Source: Hysterangium stoloniferum
Taxonomy: Eukaryota; Basidiomycota; Agaricomycetes; Hysterangiales; Hysterangiaceae
DNA: 64,000 bases
Direction of reading: 5' to 3'
Assembly: GCA_015178975.1 (NCBI GenBank)
Contig: WHVD01000235.1
Span: 39,417-103,416 of the forward strand
In this document: positions 10,569 through 21,619 of the stretch, in pieces
Layout: the number at the start of each line of letters is the position of its first letter
Position numbering within the stretch: the stretch's first letter is position 1
Notes under the pieces: generated by a model
The model's input: only the letters and a program-made list of their open reading frames with translations
What the model was told of the DNA's origin: nothing
Database searches by the model: none
Translations under genes and position numbers: made by a program

Positions 10569-12139
10569 CTAGCGAAATGGGTCATCTGAGATCGGATCAG
10601 CGCCACCTTCACAACACTCAGTCTTCGGAGCCATAGGCTGTGTGGGAGGAGGAGTTGATAGATCGCGCTGCACACGGTCACCATGCTGATTCCAACCACT
10701 GTTCTGTAACGCAGTCGTTAATTCTGATTCCATCCAGTCTGAGCACTCCAAGGCAGATAGTTTCTCCAGGAACTCCCCCGCACGGAGTGCAGAAAGAATG
10801 ATTTTATTATCCACTGGCTTACCGAGGACTACAGATTTGACATCCGATGATCCTTCCTTCTCGAAGAGTTGTTTATATTGAGCAATTTCTGTTGCTTTCG
10901 GCGGATTTTCGTATCGTACTGCAAACGTTACCGCCAATGCTCCGATTAACTCCCTCAACGGGACATTAAATAAACGAGAAACTTGGAAGGGGTCGGAGAA
11001 GCACACTTCCACTTTCTTCCTATCTCCTGCTTTCGCAGCTCCGTCAGGGTCCAGATAATGATGGTCAAAAGCGGCATGGAGCATGTCGGTGAGCGCACTC
11101 TTGAAAAAGCCTTGCTTGGTATATCTCAAGGCAATCCAGAGGAGGACGTAGAAGAAGGATTCCAAGTCATCAGCACGGTCGGGGATCGCTGGTAGCTGCC
11201 CGGGGGTGGGAACCACCAGCAAACGAGCAGCCATGAATTGCCAGGTACCCTGTCCATGGAAGAAACAGAGAGAAGGGAATCACAAAACGTCAAACGGGAA
11301 TTCAAAAGAATTTTTAATAGGATCGGGACAGTAGGGGAGGAGGTACTCACAGTCCTTTCAGTGTGCGCTTGTCTTTGATGTATTTGATTAAGCATTTTGC
11401 AGAGATCCCAGTCAATTAACAATCCACCACCTGTGGCAGTGATGAGAATATTGCCTGAGCTGATATCTCGGTGAAAATTTTCAGCCTTGTCATAAGCGTC
11501 CCCATGGGCTGTTGAAAGGGAATCAACGCCAATTCTGTTAAGAGACTGATATACGTACCTACGATGGCGTCTCTTACTGCAGTCACCATCTCCTTTGTAT
11601 CCCTAAAATCGCTTAGAGACCTCCCGATTTCGTTCAAAACGAGTCGATAGTGCTGCAATCGCCTGAATGGTGAAGGACGTTTTACCATTGATGAATCCTG
11701 CGTCTTGGTACACTGCTGTAAAACATCACATCCCTCCTTGCACGTGCAGATATTCCTGACCCCATGTTTCTTCAACTGCTCATATATCATGTGTTCGGGG
11801 CTTTGCGTGGCGGAAACGATCCTCCATGTGTCCTTGAGAAGTACCAGCTTCCCAGTTTCGATACAGTAGGCCTTGAAGACACGGGTCGAGCGGCCGAGGG
11901 GGATCCCACAGCCATGTAGGTGGGACAATAAAATACGTAAGTATGGCCTCTTGGATCAAGTTGAACATGAAACAGTCGGCCATGGTCTTCGAGATTGAGG
12001 ACCTTTTGGCCTTTGCCGCGGCAGGGTGGTTGGGTGGAAATTCTCTGGCGGTAGTATCGACGCCACGTGCAGCAGGGCTCGCGTGATTAAACCGCCAGAA
12101 GAACTGAAGGATTTGAGAGACGGACTTTTTCCGTCACGA
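10569..12139 (-). pseudogene. Truncated FunK1-type kinase pseudogene
   Basis: This is a close copy of the intact kinase at 39747-42078, read on the minus strand. The C-terminal exon (11249-10569) is open and starts with GTWQFM. Upstream, 11928-11416 holds the kinase N-lobe, with the HRD and DWD segments in another frame after an intron as in the intact copy. Two lesions disable it. A run of five C instead of six at about 11890-11900 shifts the frame just before PLGRSTRV. The N-terminal third is gone, cut at GATAGGAGTGGCGC near 12139. Its third intron keeps a canonical GTGAGT donor. Confidence 0.85.
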
Positions 12140-12639
12140 TAGCGCCACTCCTATCGCCCTAAGATACATAGTTCCGTACAGTAGCTTAGTACTACCAACC
12201 CCTTTTGTTCACGTCCATCGTCTACCAGCCTTTACCCACCTTGCGTCAACAATAAGAGCGATATTGTGCATCTTTACCGTATAGTCTCCGTGAAAGGAAA
12301 TACAGTAGATAACGATAATTTATACGATCGGGAACTGGGTACATGAGTGCGTTATGATATCTTTGCGTATGAGTGGGTAGCTTAGCCCAACCCTATTCAT
12401 TATGAAGTTATGCATTGTGACATTATCCACTGTATTAAATAAAAATACTTGATTTGGTAACACACATTTACTGCAAAGTGTTTGGATTTATTGGTATATG
12501 TTGCAAGCCGTTGAGGCGTCCGACGCTGACGGTCTTGCTGTGCTCTTTGTTTGGGGTATACTATCTTACCAGGTGGATATTCTATTTACTTGAGGGACAA
12601 ATAGGCTAGGTAGTATAGAACTCTACAAGGGGCTTTGTC
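12140..12639. other. Flank shared with the kinase copy, then unassigned sequence
   Basis: 12140-12485 matches 38396-38740 in inverted orientation and has no coding signal. 12486-12639 shows no gene. Bases near 12480-12540 resemble the 151-bp LTR-like insert at 50470-50620, so a related LTR fragment may lie here. Confidence 0.4.
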
Positions 12640-13190
12640 TCCCCCCAAGTTTGAACTTCTATATAGCTCTGCATAAACATGGTTAGTACTTAATGGCTAT
12701 CCGTAATTCTTAAACATATTTCACATGCTTGGTAAAAGAAATATATACCTGCTTCAATGGGAACTCCTGGTAGAAAGGAGTCAGTGATTTAATGGGATAA
12801 AAAGATTGCTTCAGGCAGGAATCGAAACCGCAAGACTAATGGTGTTAGAGTAAACTGCAAGCCAGGGAACCACAGTATGAGACTCTCTATGTAGGTACTA
12901 AGTAACTTAGATAGAGTGGTGTAGAATAAACCAGTGATATAGCTGGGCTTCCAGTTGAGGTTTCTACCCCTCAACTGGACTAACTATATACTGTACTACA
13001 TGGTCTGTGCACCTGTCTGTAGGACTATCTGCTCAGGAACTATCTAATAAGTAACTATCACATGATGTGAACCAGTTGAATCTATACAGACACAAAATGA
13101 GATATGAGGTCATAGCTAATTGTATATACACATATTCTAACAAATGGTCCCATCATGGGAGGAGCAACTATTCAAGTCTACATCAGGGAT
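12640..13190 (-). repeat. Fragment of the tRNA-containing repeat
   Basis: The sequence aligns by eye with 50149-50360: both run from a TTTGAACTTCTATATAG-type block through an AATGGGAACTCC-like block to CTTCAGGCAGGAATCGAA, which is a minus-strand B-box-like remnant of the tRNA-like region. It is interrupted by an LTR at 12843-13142 and resumes as TCCCATCATGGGAGGAGC. The tRNA part is too damaged here to fold. Confidence 0.5.
12843..13142 (-). repeat. Solo LTR, family D, with target duplication AATGG
   Basis: A 300-bp insert runs from TGTTAGAG to CTAACA and is flanked by AATGG at 12838-12842 and 13143-13147. The uninterrupted site CTAATGGTCC exists at about 50318. Related copies are at 20940-21255 and 59870-60184. 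A solo LTR is what remains when two LTRs recombine and the interior is lost. Confidence 0.85.
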
Positions 13191-13779
13191 TTGGGAATGT
13201 CTACACCCATTATATAGACTTCCTAGATCTATAGAAAGCTTTAATACTGACTAGTAAATAGGGATCTCGCAAAAGTAGTGTGTCTAGCCGTGTCTAGCTG
13301 AGCTAGCTCTCCTACATGGCTCTAGACAATATAGTAGCGCTGTGCACCGTGCCAGTACACTGACAGTTCATACGGTGCCATATGATGGTCACAGTACCTG
13401 TACCATTGGTCATCATGGTTGGGTTTCAACAGCACAGTAGATGGTATGGGTGGCACCGTCTTGCACCGTATAGGTACAGCTGTAAAGCGGCATGTATGGC
13501 ACTGTACGGCATGCTTAATCAGTAAATAATCATGTCATTGACCTTATCAACATTTCATCTCCAAGGCTCAGTCGGTGGTTTCAGTGTCCACTGATAGGCT
13601 ATCACCTCCAGCAGGACTATCACTAGGGTGTCGCTTCCTACAAAGGGCCCCTTCAAGTGACAAACTACATGCACATTTCACTTGTGTCTCTTGGCTGTTG
13701 CCCTGTTTGCCCACTTCAACCTCATTCCCAATTTCACCTATTGGTGGTGTCAAATGTGCAACATGCTCAATTTAACTCA
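13191..13779. other. No recognised gene
   Basis: The interval holds repeated GCACCGT/GGTGCCAT-like words between 13340 and 13500. Short open stretches occur on both strands near 13570-13770, but none resembles a known protein. The right part may be the decayed upstream half of the hAT transposase that follows. Confidence 0.3.
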
Positions 13780-14548
13780 GCCCTACCCCTCTATTTCAAA
13801 TCTTTCAAATGATTACTATGGTTTCATCATGGCTGAAATCATTCCACAGCACCACCACTCAGATGTCTGTGACAAAGGCACCAATGCTCTCAACCACCCT
13901 TGCCATATTTCATGGTCTTCAAGATGATATCAAGACAATCCTTTGCAGTTTGGCAATGAATGTGTCTCCCATCATCCAAAAAGGGTCTTCTTGATGCTCA
14001 TGAGAAGCTCAGTGAGTATTATTACAAGTATGATGAATCTCCATTTTATACTTGGGCTGCATGTACATCATTTTATCATTCCTGTCAATGCTAGCTAACT
14101 AATCTACTCAGTACTTGATCTGAGGATATCATATGATGGTATGAAGCTTGACTATCAGAGCGACCCACTACTCTTGCCATACCTTGAGTCATCCAAGGAC
14201 GAGCTGGAGGAGTACTTCAAACTTCCACTGGAAGACTTTGAGACCTGCAATCCTATTCATTGGTGGATGGGCCGGCATGCTCAGTTCCCAAATCTCTTCT
14301 GGCTTGCTCACAATATTCTCTGTATTCCAGGTGTGTCCATAATCCAACAATTCATTGTGATAGGTGATGAACATTACATGTCAGGGTCTGCAGTTGCCAT
14401 TGAACACATTTTCTCTGGGGGCCCCAATACCATTTCACTGTGCCGCGCAAGTCTCCATCCCAAGACAATCAAAGTCCTTATTCTGGTGAAGAAGAAGCTT
14501 CATTTGGCGTGTGCTCAGAGTGCAGCAGCATTGCAGAGTAGTAGTTAA
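13780..14548 (+). pseudogene. hAT-family transposase C-terminal remnant
   Basis: Translation gives FHGLQDDIKTI, then after a one-base frame break LLDAHEKLSEYYYK and YTWAA. After a probable intron ending at about 14111 it continues with LDLRISYDGMKLDYQSD and NPIHWWMGRHAQFPNLFWLA. After a second intron (14330 to about 14385) it reaches SGSAVAIEHIFSGG, the hAT C-terminal dimerisation signature. Ordered hAT motifs on one strand with plausible introns make the family assignment firm. The N-terminal zinc finger and first catalytic region are absent. It is not a working transposase. Confidence 0.85.
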
Positions 14549-14644
14549 TATGCTTTGCTAGTCCTATCTGAATTTCTTTGGTGCTGTATTGTTCCATTCA
14601 CCGTCAGACAGCTGTCTGGGCACCCGTGCCGTACTGTTGAGCAA

Positions 14645-15506
14645 TGTTAGGATACACACACAGGCCAGGTTTCCAGAGAAACCCGCGGGATATCCGGTAG
14701 GACTTGGCTTCAGCTTATAGGCTGCGCCCTCGCTAGATCGTGTTGTCCAATTTCAAACGGATGGGCGGGGGTCCCGGGGAGTCTGGGTGGGGTTCGTGGG
14801 TCGTAGGTCGTAAGTCGGAGGTCGTGGGTTGTAAGTCGGGGGTCGTGGGTTGTAAGTCGGGGTCGTGGGTCGTGAGCCGAGTTGGTTGAGAGAGGTAGAT
14901 GTGCCGGAGCCCGTGGGCTCCGACTAGTGCGAGCGATGTGAATCGAGTAAGGTTTTAGAATGGAAAATATTATTAGATTACTGGGGGGAATCTAAGCTAA
15001 TTTTCTGACTGGATTGTATGTACAACATCTGCCAGTTTATATAGACCATGGAGTGAATGACATACCAAATCCAGTAATGGCGAAACGAAACTAACTAAAC
15101 ATGAAACGGGAATAGTAAACACCAAATTGGTGTTAGGAATGGAACGGAATGGAGTGGAGTCCGAATCATGACAAAGCATAACCCATAACGGGAAACGGAG
15201 CGGGAGCGGAGTCCTATGTAAATCGTGACAGGTCATTTGACTAAAACGGGAACGGGGCTCGATTAGAGCGGTGACGGGATTCTAAGCGGGGACCGGTGAC
15301 TGATGCGTGGGACGAAGACAGACATAGACAGAGACGGAGTCCGGGGAAAGTCCAGTGACTGATGTGTCGTAATGAGGTCGAATGTAACGAGTCTTGACGT
15401 AACGGAGTCTGGGCGGGAAATCCTATAAACAGACAATTGGTGCTTGTAGCGCATGGGGGCATGCAGGTTAGTGCCCGGAGTCCAGTGGGATTGTCCGGTC
15501 GTAACA
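14645..15506 (-). repeat. Solo LTR, family A, with target duplication AGCAA
   Basis: The 862-bp insert starts TGTTAGGATAC, ends GGTCGTAACA, and is flanked by AGCAA at 14640-14644 and 15507-15511. Read on its own (minus) strand it is TGTTACGACC...CCTAACA and carries a TATATAAA-type box near 15038. A variable tandem tract of GGTCGTGGGT/GTAAGTCGG words lies at about 14800-14880. Other copies are at 18250, 32879, 34465 and 51917. Confidence 0.9.
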
Positions 15507-15700
15507 AGCAACCTAAGAGGTAGGTGTATGGATGGTATATGGTATGGCCGTACCCCGTCAACCACCGTATTGTGTATGGCCATCTCTGTAATATGGATGG
15601 TGTGCAGCCCTACAATATAGACGGCATACTTACTGAGCTTCCCACTTTCCTGATGTAATGCTCAACTGACTAAGCTAACAAGGTGTTAATTGTAACACCT
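15507..15700. other. Short spacer, no gene
   Basis: The spacer contains only CTAACAAGGTGTTAATTGTAAC-like AT-rich sequence leading into the tRNA-containing repeat. Confidence 0.3.
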
Positions 15701-16032
15701 ACATTCCAACAGATACTGAACAACAACACCGGTATAACGTTGTAAATTTGACTCTGTTATTTTTTTCCGTATTTCAGACATTGTGATACTGCACCTTACT
15801 TTTGTTGTACAAGTATTTATTTTACAATGACAAAAAGAAAAATTTGTAAGGCTAAGTCGATGTGCGAACTTTGAACTTTTACATAGTTATGTACGCATAT
15901 GCTTGTTTGGTACTTGATGGCTAGTTCCATAATTCTTAAATATTTCATCTGCTTGGAAAAAGATATATATATATATAGTTCAATGGGAACTTTTGGTAGG
16001 AAGGAGCCTATGATTTAATGGGATAAAAATAT

Positions 16033-16126
16033 TGCCTCAGGTGGGAGTCAAACCCATGGCCTTGAGACCCTTACCCAGTCAGAGGGACTGTAAGAATCTT
16101 ACGCTCTACCGTTGAGCTACAGAGGC
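16033..16126 (-). pseudogene. tRNA-Lys(CTT)-derived sequence with intron
   Basis: Read on the minus strand: acceptor GCCTCTG pairs with CTGAGGC (one weak pair), D arm GCTC/GAGC, anticodon stem start TAAGA with loop TTCTTA, about 22-nt intron, T arm ATGGG-TTTGACT-CCCAC and discriminator A. The 3' half of the anticodon stem is TCTCA where TCTTA is expected, so it is probably a degraded copy. It sits inside a repeated block. Confidence 0.55.
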
Positions 16127-16796
16127 CTTATTTACAAGGCCTACATTCTAATAGATACTGAGCGACGACACCACTGTTGTAACGTTCTGGATTTGAACCT
16201 GCTATTTTTTCCCTCATTCCAGACTTATTTGTCGTGTTACACCTTAATTTGTTGTACTAGTATACAGTGACAAACGGAAAAATCAGAAGGCTAAGTCAAT
16301 ATATTTTGGGGTGAGAACTTTGAACTTTTACATAGTTATGCATATGCATGTTTGGCACTTGGTGGCAAGTAGAGTTGCTCCAACCATTACTGGGACTGCC
16401 GCTATGCTATCCCAACACTGCAACTAAAGGTGGCCTTCCTCTGTAGTATGACTGGTGACAAATCTAAGTAGGGTGCTCCTGTTGAAGTATGTATAATACT
16501 GTTCCTAGACTGTATAACTTTCCATTTGTCTCACTGAGTCGTTGTAAATAGATAAGGACTAAACAAAAATACATAGGCCTCATGTAATGTGAAATACGCA
16601 GTGATTTTCAACTGCAGGGACCTGAGCCCTAATGCTCATAATCCCTCACTAACCTAAATCTCCAAAAGGTCAATAGCTGCACCATCAGCTTTCTTTACAT
16701 AACGAGCCCAGGGAGAATGAATATAGATTTCTGTTTTGAAAAACAACCAAACTCAGGAACTACATTTTCCACATTTAGTAAGAGCATGGTGCGCTG

Positions 16797-16988
16797 ATGT
16801 GGACTCCTCAGTGGCTGCTCATATTCCTCTTCGTAGCTCTTGGTTTGTTTCAGGAATCAAGCCAATATCAGAACCAGGAGCAACAAATTGAAGGATTCTT
16901 TGAAAAAGCGGAATCTCTGTGTCAGGACTCACAGACAATTCCTGGGTTTTTTGTGTTTTGGCGACTCCTTCAAACCGTACATACTTAA
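16797..16988 (+). CDS. Small ORF with possible signal peptide (unknown)
   Basis: The ORF encodes 63 residues. The N-terminus MWTPQWLLIFLFVALGL is a basic/aromatic start followed by a hydrophobic core, like a secretion signal, then FQESSQYQNQEQQIEGFFEK, which is polar. The same ORF occurs at 58678-58487 on the minus strand with 7 differences over its length. In a third copy near 51027 it carries a premature TAG after CQDS. No family is recognised. Intact length in two of three copies may only reflect recent duplication, so this is a weak gene call. Confidence 0.3.
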   Translation: MWTPQWLLIFLFVALGLFQESSQYQNQEQQIEGFFEKAESLCQDSQTIPGFFVFWRLLQTVHT

Positions 16989-17616
16989 TACTCACTCTTT
17001 GTAGATTTAAATGGAAAGGGAAGCCTCCTAAATATCGACTTTAGGATGTCAGGGGTGCACCGGTGTGGTCAAATGAATAGTTAGTCTCCTGTCCAAACTT
17101 AAATCTATAGTGTGCACATTGGCACCTAATGAGCTCTTGTTTCCCAGACAGACTTTACTGGCATTGATCACATATGAAGGTACTTGTGCCTGTACAACAA
17201 GTTGAAAGATACAGGAGAATGATAGGATCGTACTTATAGCTTTGGAGCCGATGTCACACTAACATGGGATATAGGCAATGTCTGAGTTGGCAGTCATACC
17301 TCAGAGAGAGACATGGTTAATACAATGTTAATAAAAAAGAGAAATAACTAACTGGGGGGGAAGGGGCAGACAATCCCTCCTCATCTCATGACCCCATAAA
17401 ATCAAACAAAGTCCAAATTGCATCTCTCTATCGTGCCCATAAAGTTGTCACTGTCCACCCACTCGAAGAACAAGTGACCAGTTCAGACGGTGCAGAGGAT
17501 AGCAACTACAACAACCAAGATGAACACCCAATTCCTGTGTGCAGTTTTGCCATAGGGTTGAGCAGCTGAAGCTGTCGCTGCCGGACGCTGGCTAGACTGT
17601 CACTAAAATCGAGCAT

Positions 17617-17716
17617 CCCTTCTCATTCATACTCCCCTTCTCATTCATACTCCCCTTCTCATTCATACTCCCCTTCTCATTAATACTCCCCTCCCCTTCT
17701 CATTCATACTCCTCTT
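17617..17716 (+). repeat. 18-bp minisatellite
   Basis: About five copies of CCCTTCTCATTCATACTC lie in tandem, one with a T-to-A change (TTAATAC) and one followed by an extra CCCTC. The tract marks the right end of segment S. Confidence 0.85.
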
Positions 17717-18249
17717 CTACTCATCTGTCTGACATTAAATATTTAGTATAGATTATTATTTTATACTCCTGTTCAAATATTAAGTTAGAACCTACATGTT
17801 AGGAACTATGTCATTTAGGTCCCTATATGTATTTTCAATCTATACTCTGGCATCCTGACATTGGTATTCCTAATGCAACATCTCTGATGACAGTGTACTG
17901 ACAACTCACCCACTTAATGACTTCATTTTCTAGCCATTCCATCCCATTTTCCTTCTGATGGCATTCCATTATTCCTTGCATAACTTCACCACATCATTTG
18001 CCACCTCAGAGTAATTATCTTTTTTCTCTTGTCTTGTGTTCCTTTTTCTTGACTCCCTGTTCCATTTTTCCAATTTCCTGTATCCTGTTAATGTAAAATC
18101 ACCATTTTCAGTCCTCTATGCTTCCATTTACATAGTTATTAAATCCTGTCTTGTACACTACTACCCTTCAGTTTAAATATTGACTCAGAATACCCATTTA
18201 GAATCCCCCTCTTAGTTATAGAAGCTTATGGAATAATACCATCATTTAT
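17717..18249. other. AT-rich spacer, no gene seen
   Basis: Pyrimidine-rich sequence without an open reading frame of note. The end near 18240 leads directly into a family A LTR that lacks its usual start. Confidence 0.3.
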
Positions 18250-18890
18250 TTTAAAGTATTGTTTATCCTGTCATATTTCAGACTCCACTCCCAACCCCGT
18301 TCCCATTATGGTCTAATGACCTGTCACATTTCGGACTCTCCTCCACTCCATTCCATTCCTAACACCAAATTTGGTGTTTACTTATCTCATTTCATGATTA
18401 CTAGTTTGGATTTCATTATTACTGGATTTGGTATGACATACATTCCACAGTCTATATAGTCTGGCAGATGTTGTACATACAATCCAGTCAGAAAATCAGC
18501 TTAGATTCCCCCCAGTAATCTCAGTACATTTTCCACTCTATTCCTGTGTTTGAAACACACTGCTATCTACCTCATCAGAGCCCACAGGCTCTGACCTATC
18601 TATCACATCTGACCTATCACTGCCCAATCCCTCGACCTCTGTGGCATTCCTGCAGTCGACCCTCCAACCTCTCAACCCACCAACTACTCGCCGGACTCCC
18701 CAAGATTCCCATCCACCTGTGTGCAATTGGACAACATGATCTCATGAGGGTGCATCCTATAAGCTGAAGCCAAGTCCTACTGGCTTTCCTGTGGGTTTCT
18801 CCAGAAACCCTCCGATAAGGTCTGCATGCACTCCATAACATCTGTGCACAATTGAGAGATTGGTCTGTGCACAATGCCTAGTACTGCTTT
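18250..18890 (+). repeat. Truncated LTR, family A
   Basis: The sequence matches the family A LTR in plus orientation: the CACCAAATTTGGTGTTTACT block, the TATATAGTCTGGCAGATG promoter-like block near 18458, GATTCCCCCCAGTAATCT, and CTTATAAGCTGAAGCC-like sequence near 18760 (as AAGCTGAAGCCAAGTCC). The left end is missing, and the right end (CTCCATAACA region, about 18835-18841, plus a tail) is altered, so no target duplication can be assigned. Confidence 0.75.
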
Positions 18891-18904
18891 AGGTCTTAGC
18901 TAGA

Positions 18905-20575
18905 CACACAATGTATATAATCTAGGCAGTTAAGGACACTGTGTAGGGAAGTCCTGAGCTTCCATGGTAGGGGAGTCTTTCTCAGTGATTGGCATAATTG
19001 AGTCAACATAAATAAATGGACAACCCTTGGCCCTTGGTCAATGAATGGACACTTGTGACACCCACTGCCTCCAGGTATGCCTGTAATGGCTGTATATGTT
19101 ACACATCTTTGTAAGGAAACCATGTAGTTTCCCCAGTATTCCACAAAACCTCAAACAAAGCATCTTGGCCTTGTCCCAAGTGAGCTAAATTCTGTCTACT
19201 GCCCACTCATAAGGCTGACTACCAAAGCCAGGAATCTGCCTCAACTGCCTCCCTGGGAACAAACAATCATCATTTGGGATATGTATACAAAGCAACAATA
19301 TGCATACAAAGCAACAATATGTATACAAAGCAACAATATGTAAAAATAGGGGTTAATCCCTGTTTCTTGAGCTCCATTGACAATTCCAACTTGTATGTCA
19401 CTCCTGGCTCCAGTGCATAAATGATCCTAAAAGGCCAAAAATATCTTGGCATCAGTTTACATGCCTGATGCTTTGACAAGCATAAGTTTTTTGTGGATAG
19501 ATAGACAAGGTCATTAATGTCAAATGAAGCAGACCTTTGGTGGTGATTTGCCTGCCATGTCTGCTTAATTCTAGTCAAAAGGATTTCATCATGTGCACTC
19601 ATGATCACCAGCTTCATCCACTCTGTGAAGGCAAGGACACCCAGATACTCTGTTTTGTTATCCAGTGGGCATGGCAGCTGAGTATAATTCAAAAAGAATG
19701 ATGAGAATCCAGTTGTTTCAAAGGTAGTATTATTCATAGCAAACTCAATTGCTGGCAGCTTCAACATCAAATCCTTTTGGTTTGGTGCCACACATTGCCT
19801 CAACATCTGAGTCATCATTTGATTTACATGTTCGGTAGCCCTGTCTGTTTGGGGATGGTATGCTGAGGACATTTGCAACTGACTTGTTAAGTGCTGTGTT
19901 GCAACTTATTGCAGAACTATCAGAAAGTCACCAGAAACTCAGAAACTATTGAATAGGGTCAGGATGTTGGCTTCAGCTTATGTGCTATGCCTCTATGCAA
20001 ACGCTTGGAAGTCCTTAATTTCAAAGACAGGAGTTATGCTGGAAATTATGGATATTCAGAGTTCAGAAGAGTTCTGAATATCGAGAGTACAGAAAGATGG
20101 AAGAGGTAATAAGAAACTAAGTCGATATCAGATTTAAAGTAGAGTACAAATTTGCAGAAACTAATATAAGTCTTCTCATTATTGTACTACGAACTAAGAC
20201 CACAATAAGATGGAAATGGAAACATTCTGAGATGGGAATACAATAAGACAGATTAGGGAGACAATATTCTGAAATGGGAATATAATAAACAAACAAGTGA
20301 ATACTTATCAACAGACAAATTACCAAATGCAGAACAAAGGAAAGATTATGGAAGATACAGGAACTATGATGTTCTGTATTGGAAGTTGGGGATTGGATAT
20401 TGAAGTATCCAGGAATGGGTTGTAACACGACTCCTATCAACTGATGAAGCTCCCTCCAAAAAATACTCATAAACAGTGAATCTCTATTGCTAATTATTTT
20501 GATTGGCAGACCATATAGCTTGTAATTGTCCTTGAATATCACATCTTGCTTGTGGTCTATTCCTCTTTTCTTAAA
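18905..20575 (-). pseudogene. Second gypsy integrase fragment
   Basis: Minus-strand reading gives the same integrase as 321-2204: LYGLPIKIISNRDSLF, HQLIGVVL, then after a 543-bp LTR insertion SSAYHPQTDRATEHVNQ (catalytic Glu region) and the C-terminal part to LEPGVTYKLELS. A three-fold repeat of AAGCAACAATATG near 19290-19340 sits at the end of the frame. The fragment lacks gag, protease, RT and both own LTRs. It is a second, more eroded copy of the same family. Confidence 0.85.
19885..20427 (-). repeat. Solo LTR, family C (543 bp)
   Basis: The insert lies between TGTTAAGTGC and GGGTTGTAACA within the integrase fragment. Flanks are TGACT and CGACT. The uninterrupted gypsy sequence at about 1913 reads TTCGACTCC, so CGACT is the original target and the left copy has a C-to-T change. 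A second copy of identical length lies at 62929-63471. Confidence 0.85.
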
Positions 20576-20939
20576 AAGATACAAAAGAGAGGGAGGACAC
20601 AAGCCAGAAAGCCTTGGACGAAAATGGAGGTGATCCGTCCATGGTCTTCCTTTGTTCCGCAAAATTCTATTAACCCTCGTCAGTTTTCACATGAATATAA
20701 TAACATGATCAGTATTGCATGGCCCTGCCAAGGAGATGAACATTCAAAAGGTAGTGTAGGCGTACATTAAGGTTTAGGTTTTGAAGGCCATTTGTCGATT
20801 CGGACCTATGGCAGAAGCGCCTGCATCACCCAACGGTCCAATTGGGTCTCCAGTGAGTTCTTCAATAATAATGTAATAAGGGTGATTTTATTGATGTTGC
20901 CTCACCTAAAGCGCAGAGTATGATCAAGTATGATCACTG
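20576..20939. other. Unassigned sequence with a possible first exon
   Basis: Plus-strand sequence from 20808 reads ATG GCA GAA GCG CCT GCA TCA CCC and ends at a GTGAGT-type donor near 20852 (peptide MAEAPASPNGPIGSP). No continuation was found, because transposons follow directly. It could be a decapitated gene start, but the support is thin. Confidence 0.2.
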
Positions 20940-21255
20940 TGTTGGAATATGAGGTATCATCTATTAGTATGACCTCATACCTTGTATTGTGACTGCTTAG
21001 GTTATCGCCGGTTCATGGACTTCCGTGATAGTATTATTAGTTTAGTGACGGAGTTCTGAGTTGCTTGTGAGCACAGACCCATGCACTAACCATGTAATAT
21101 AGTATATAGTTAGCCCCAGTTGAGGAGTAGAAACCTCAACTGGAAACATAGTTATAGCATCGGTTTATTTCTACACTGCTCTATCTAAGTCGCATTCTCT
21201 GCCCTACATAGAGAGTCATTCAACTTGCTCCCCAGGCTTGCAGTTTACTCTAATA
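20940..21255 (+). repeat. Solo LTR, family D, with target duplication CACTG
   Basis: The 316-bp insert begins TGTTGGAATATGAGG and ends GTTTACTCTAATA. It is flanked by CACTG at 20935-20939 and 21256-21260. The end is TA rather than CA, as in the copy at 59870-60184. Only the 12843 copy ends in CA. Confidence 0.85.
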
Positions 21256-21619
21256 CACTGCACACCCCGACCTTACGTAAGTGGCGTATTACCAAATGGA
21301 GGAGGATCGATCTGGACAACAAGGGGCGATATGAAGTTTATTGAGAAAGCTTCTTGACCATTCCTGATTTTGACTGGGGCTGACGACACAATATACTATG
21401 CAGACACACTCTTCTCGTTCATTGTATTAATTGCCGATACTCGCTGTAAATAAGATCCGTGACATTCCTTATCGCTTATCTCGATGCATTCTTCTGAATA
21501 TTACAAGGAATAGAATCTATGCGAATGCTGAGTTTTCTTCTGATTTCATAATTTGTATTGGGTCGCCATGACCGGTGATCTGTGCGCGGAGCTATAACGT
21601 GGGTCACACAGGTGCAGCC
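21256..21619. other. Spacer before the palindromic element, no gene
   Basis: Single-copy-looking sequence with no long open frame. It ends in GTGCAGCCTTA, whose last three bases are the left flank of the palindrome. Confidence 0.3.

Larger units (their letters stand above)
9490..12485 (-). repeat. Inverted segmental duplication, copy 1 (truncated)
   Basis: This segment is the reverse-complement relative of 38396-43140. It contains the kinase region and the ORFs beyond its 3' end, and it ends near 12485, where it matches 38396. It lacks about 1.75 kb found in the other copy (about 38740 to 40490), joined at CTTAGGGCGATAGG. A part of the outer flank has a third copy at about 49.4-50.15 kb. Confidence 0.8.
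15701..17610 (+). repeat. Triplicated segment S, copy 1
   Basis: This about 1.9-kb block recurs at 50149-51911 in the same orientation and at about 57780-59720 inverted. It contains two direct repeats of about 230 bp (15701-15925 and 16143-16375) around a tRNA-like region, then a unique part with the small ORF at 16797-16988. It may be a low-copy segmental duplication or an unclassified mobile element. I saw no terminal inverted repeats or target duplications around the whole block. Confidence 0.75.
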
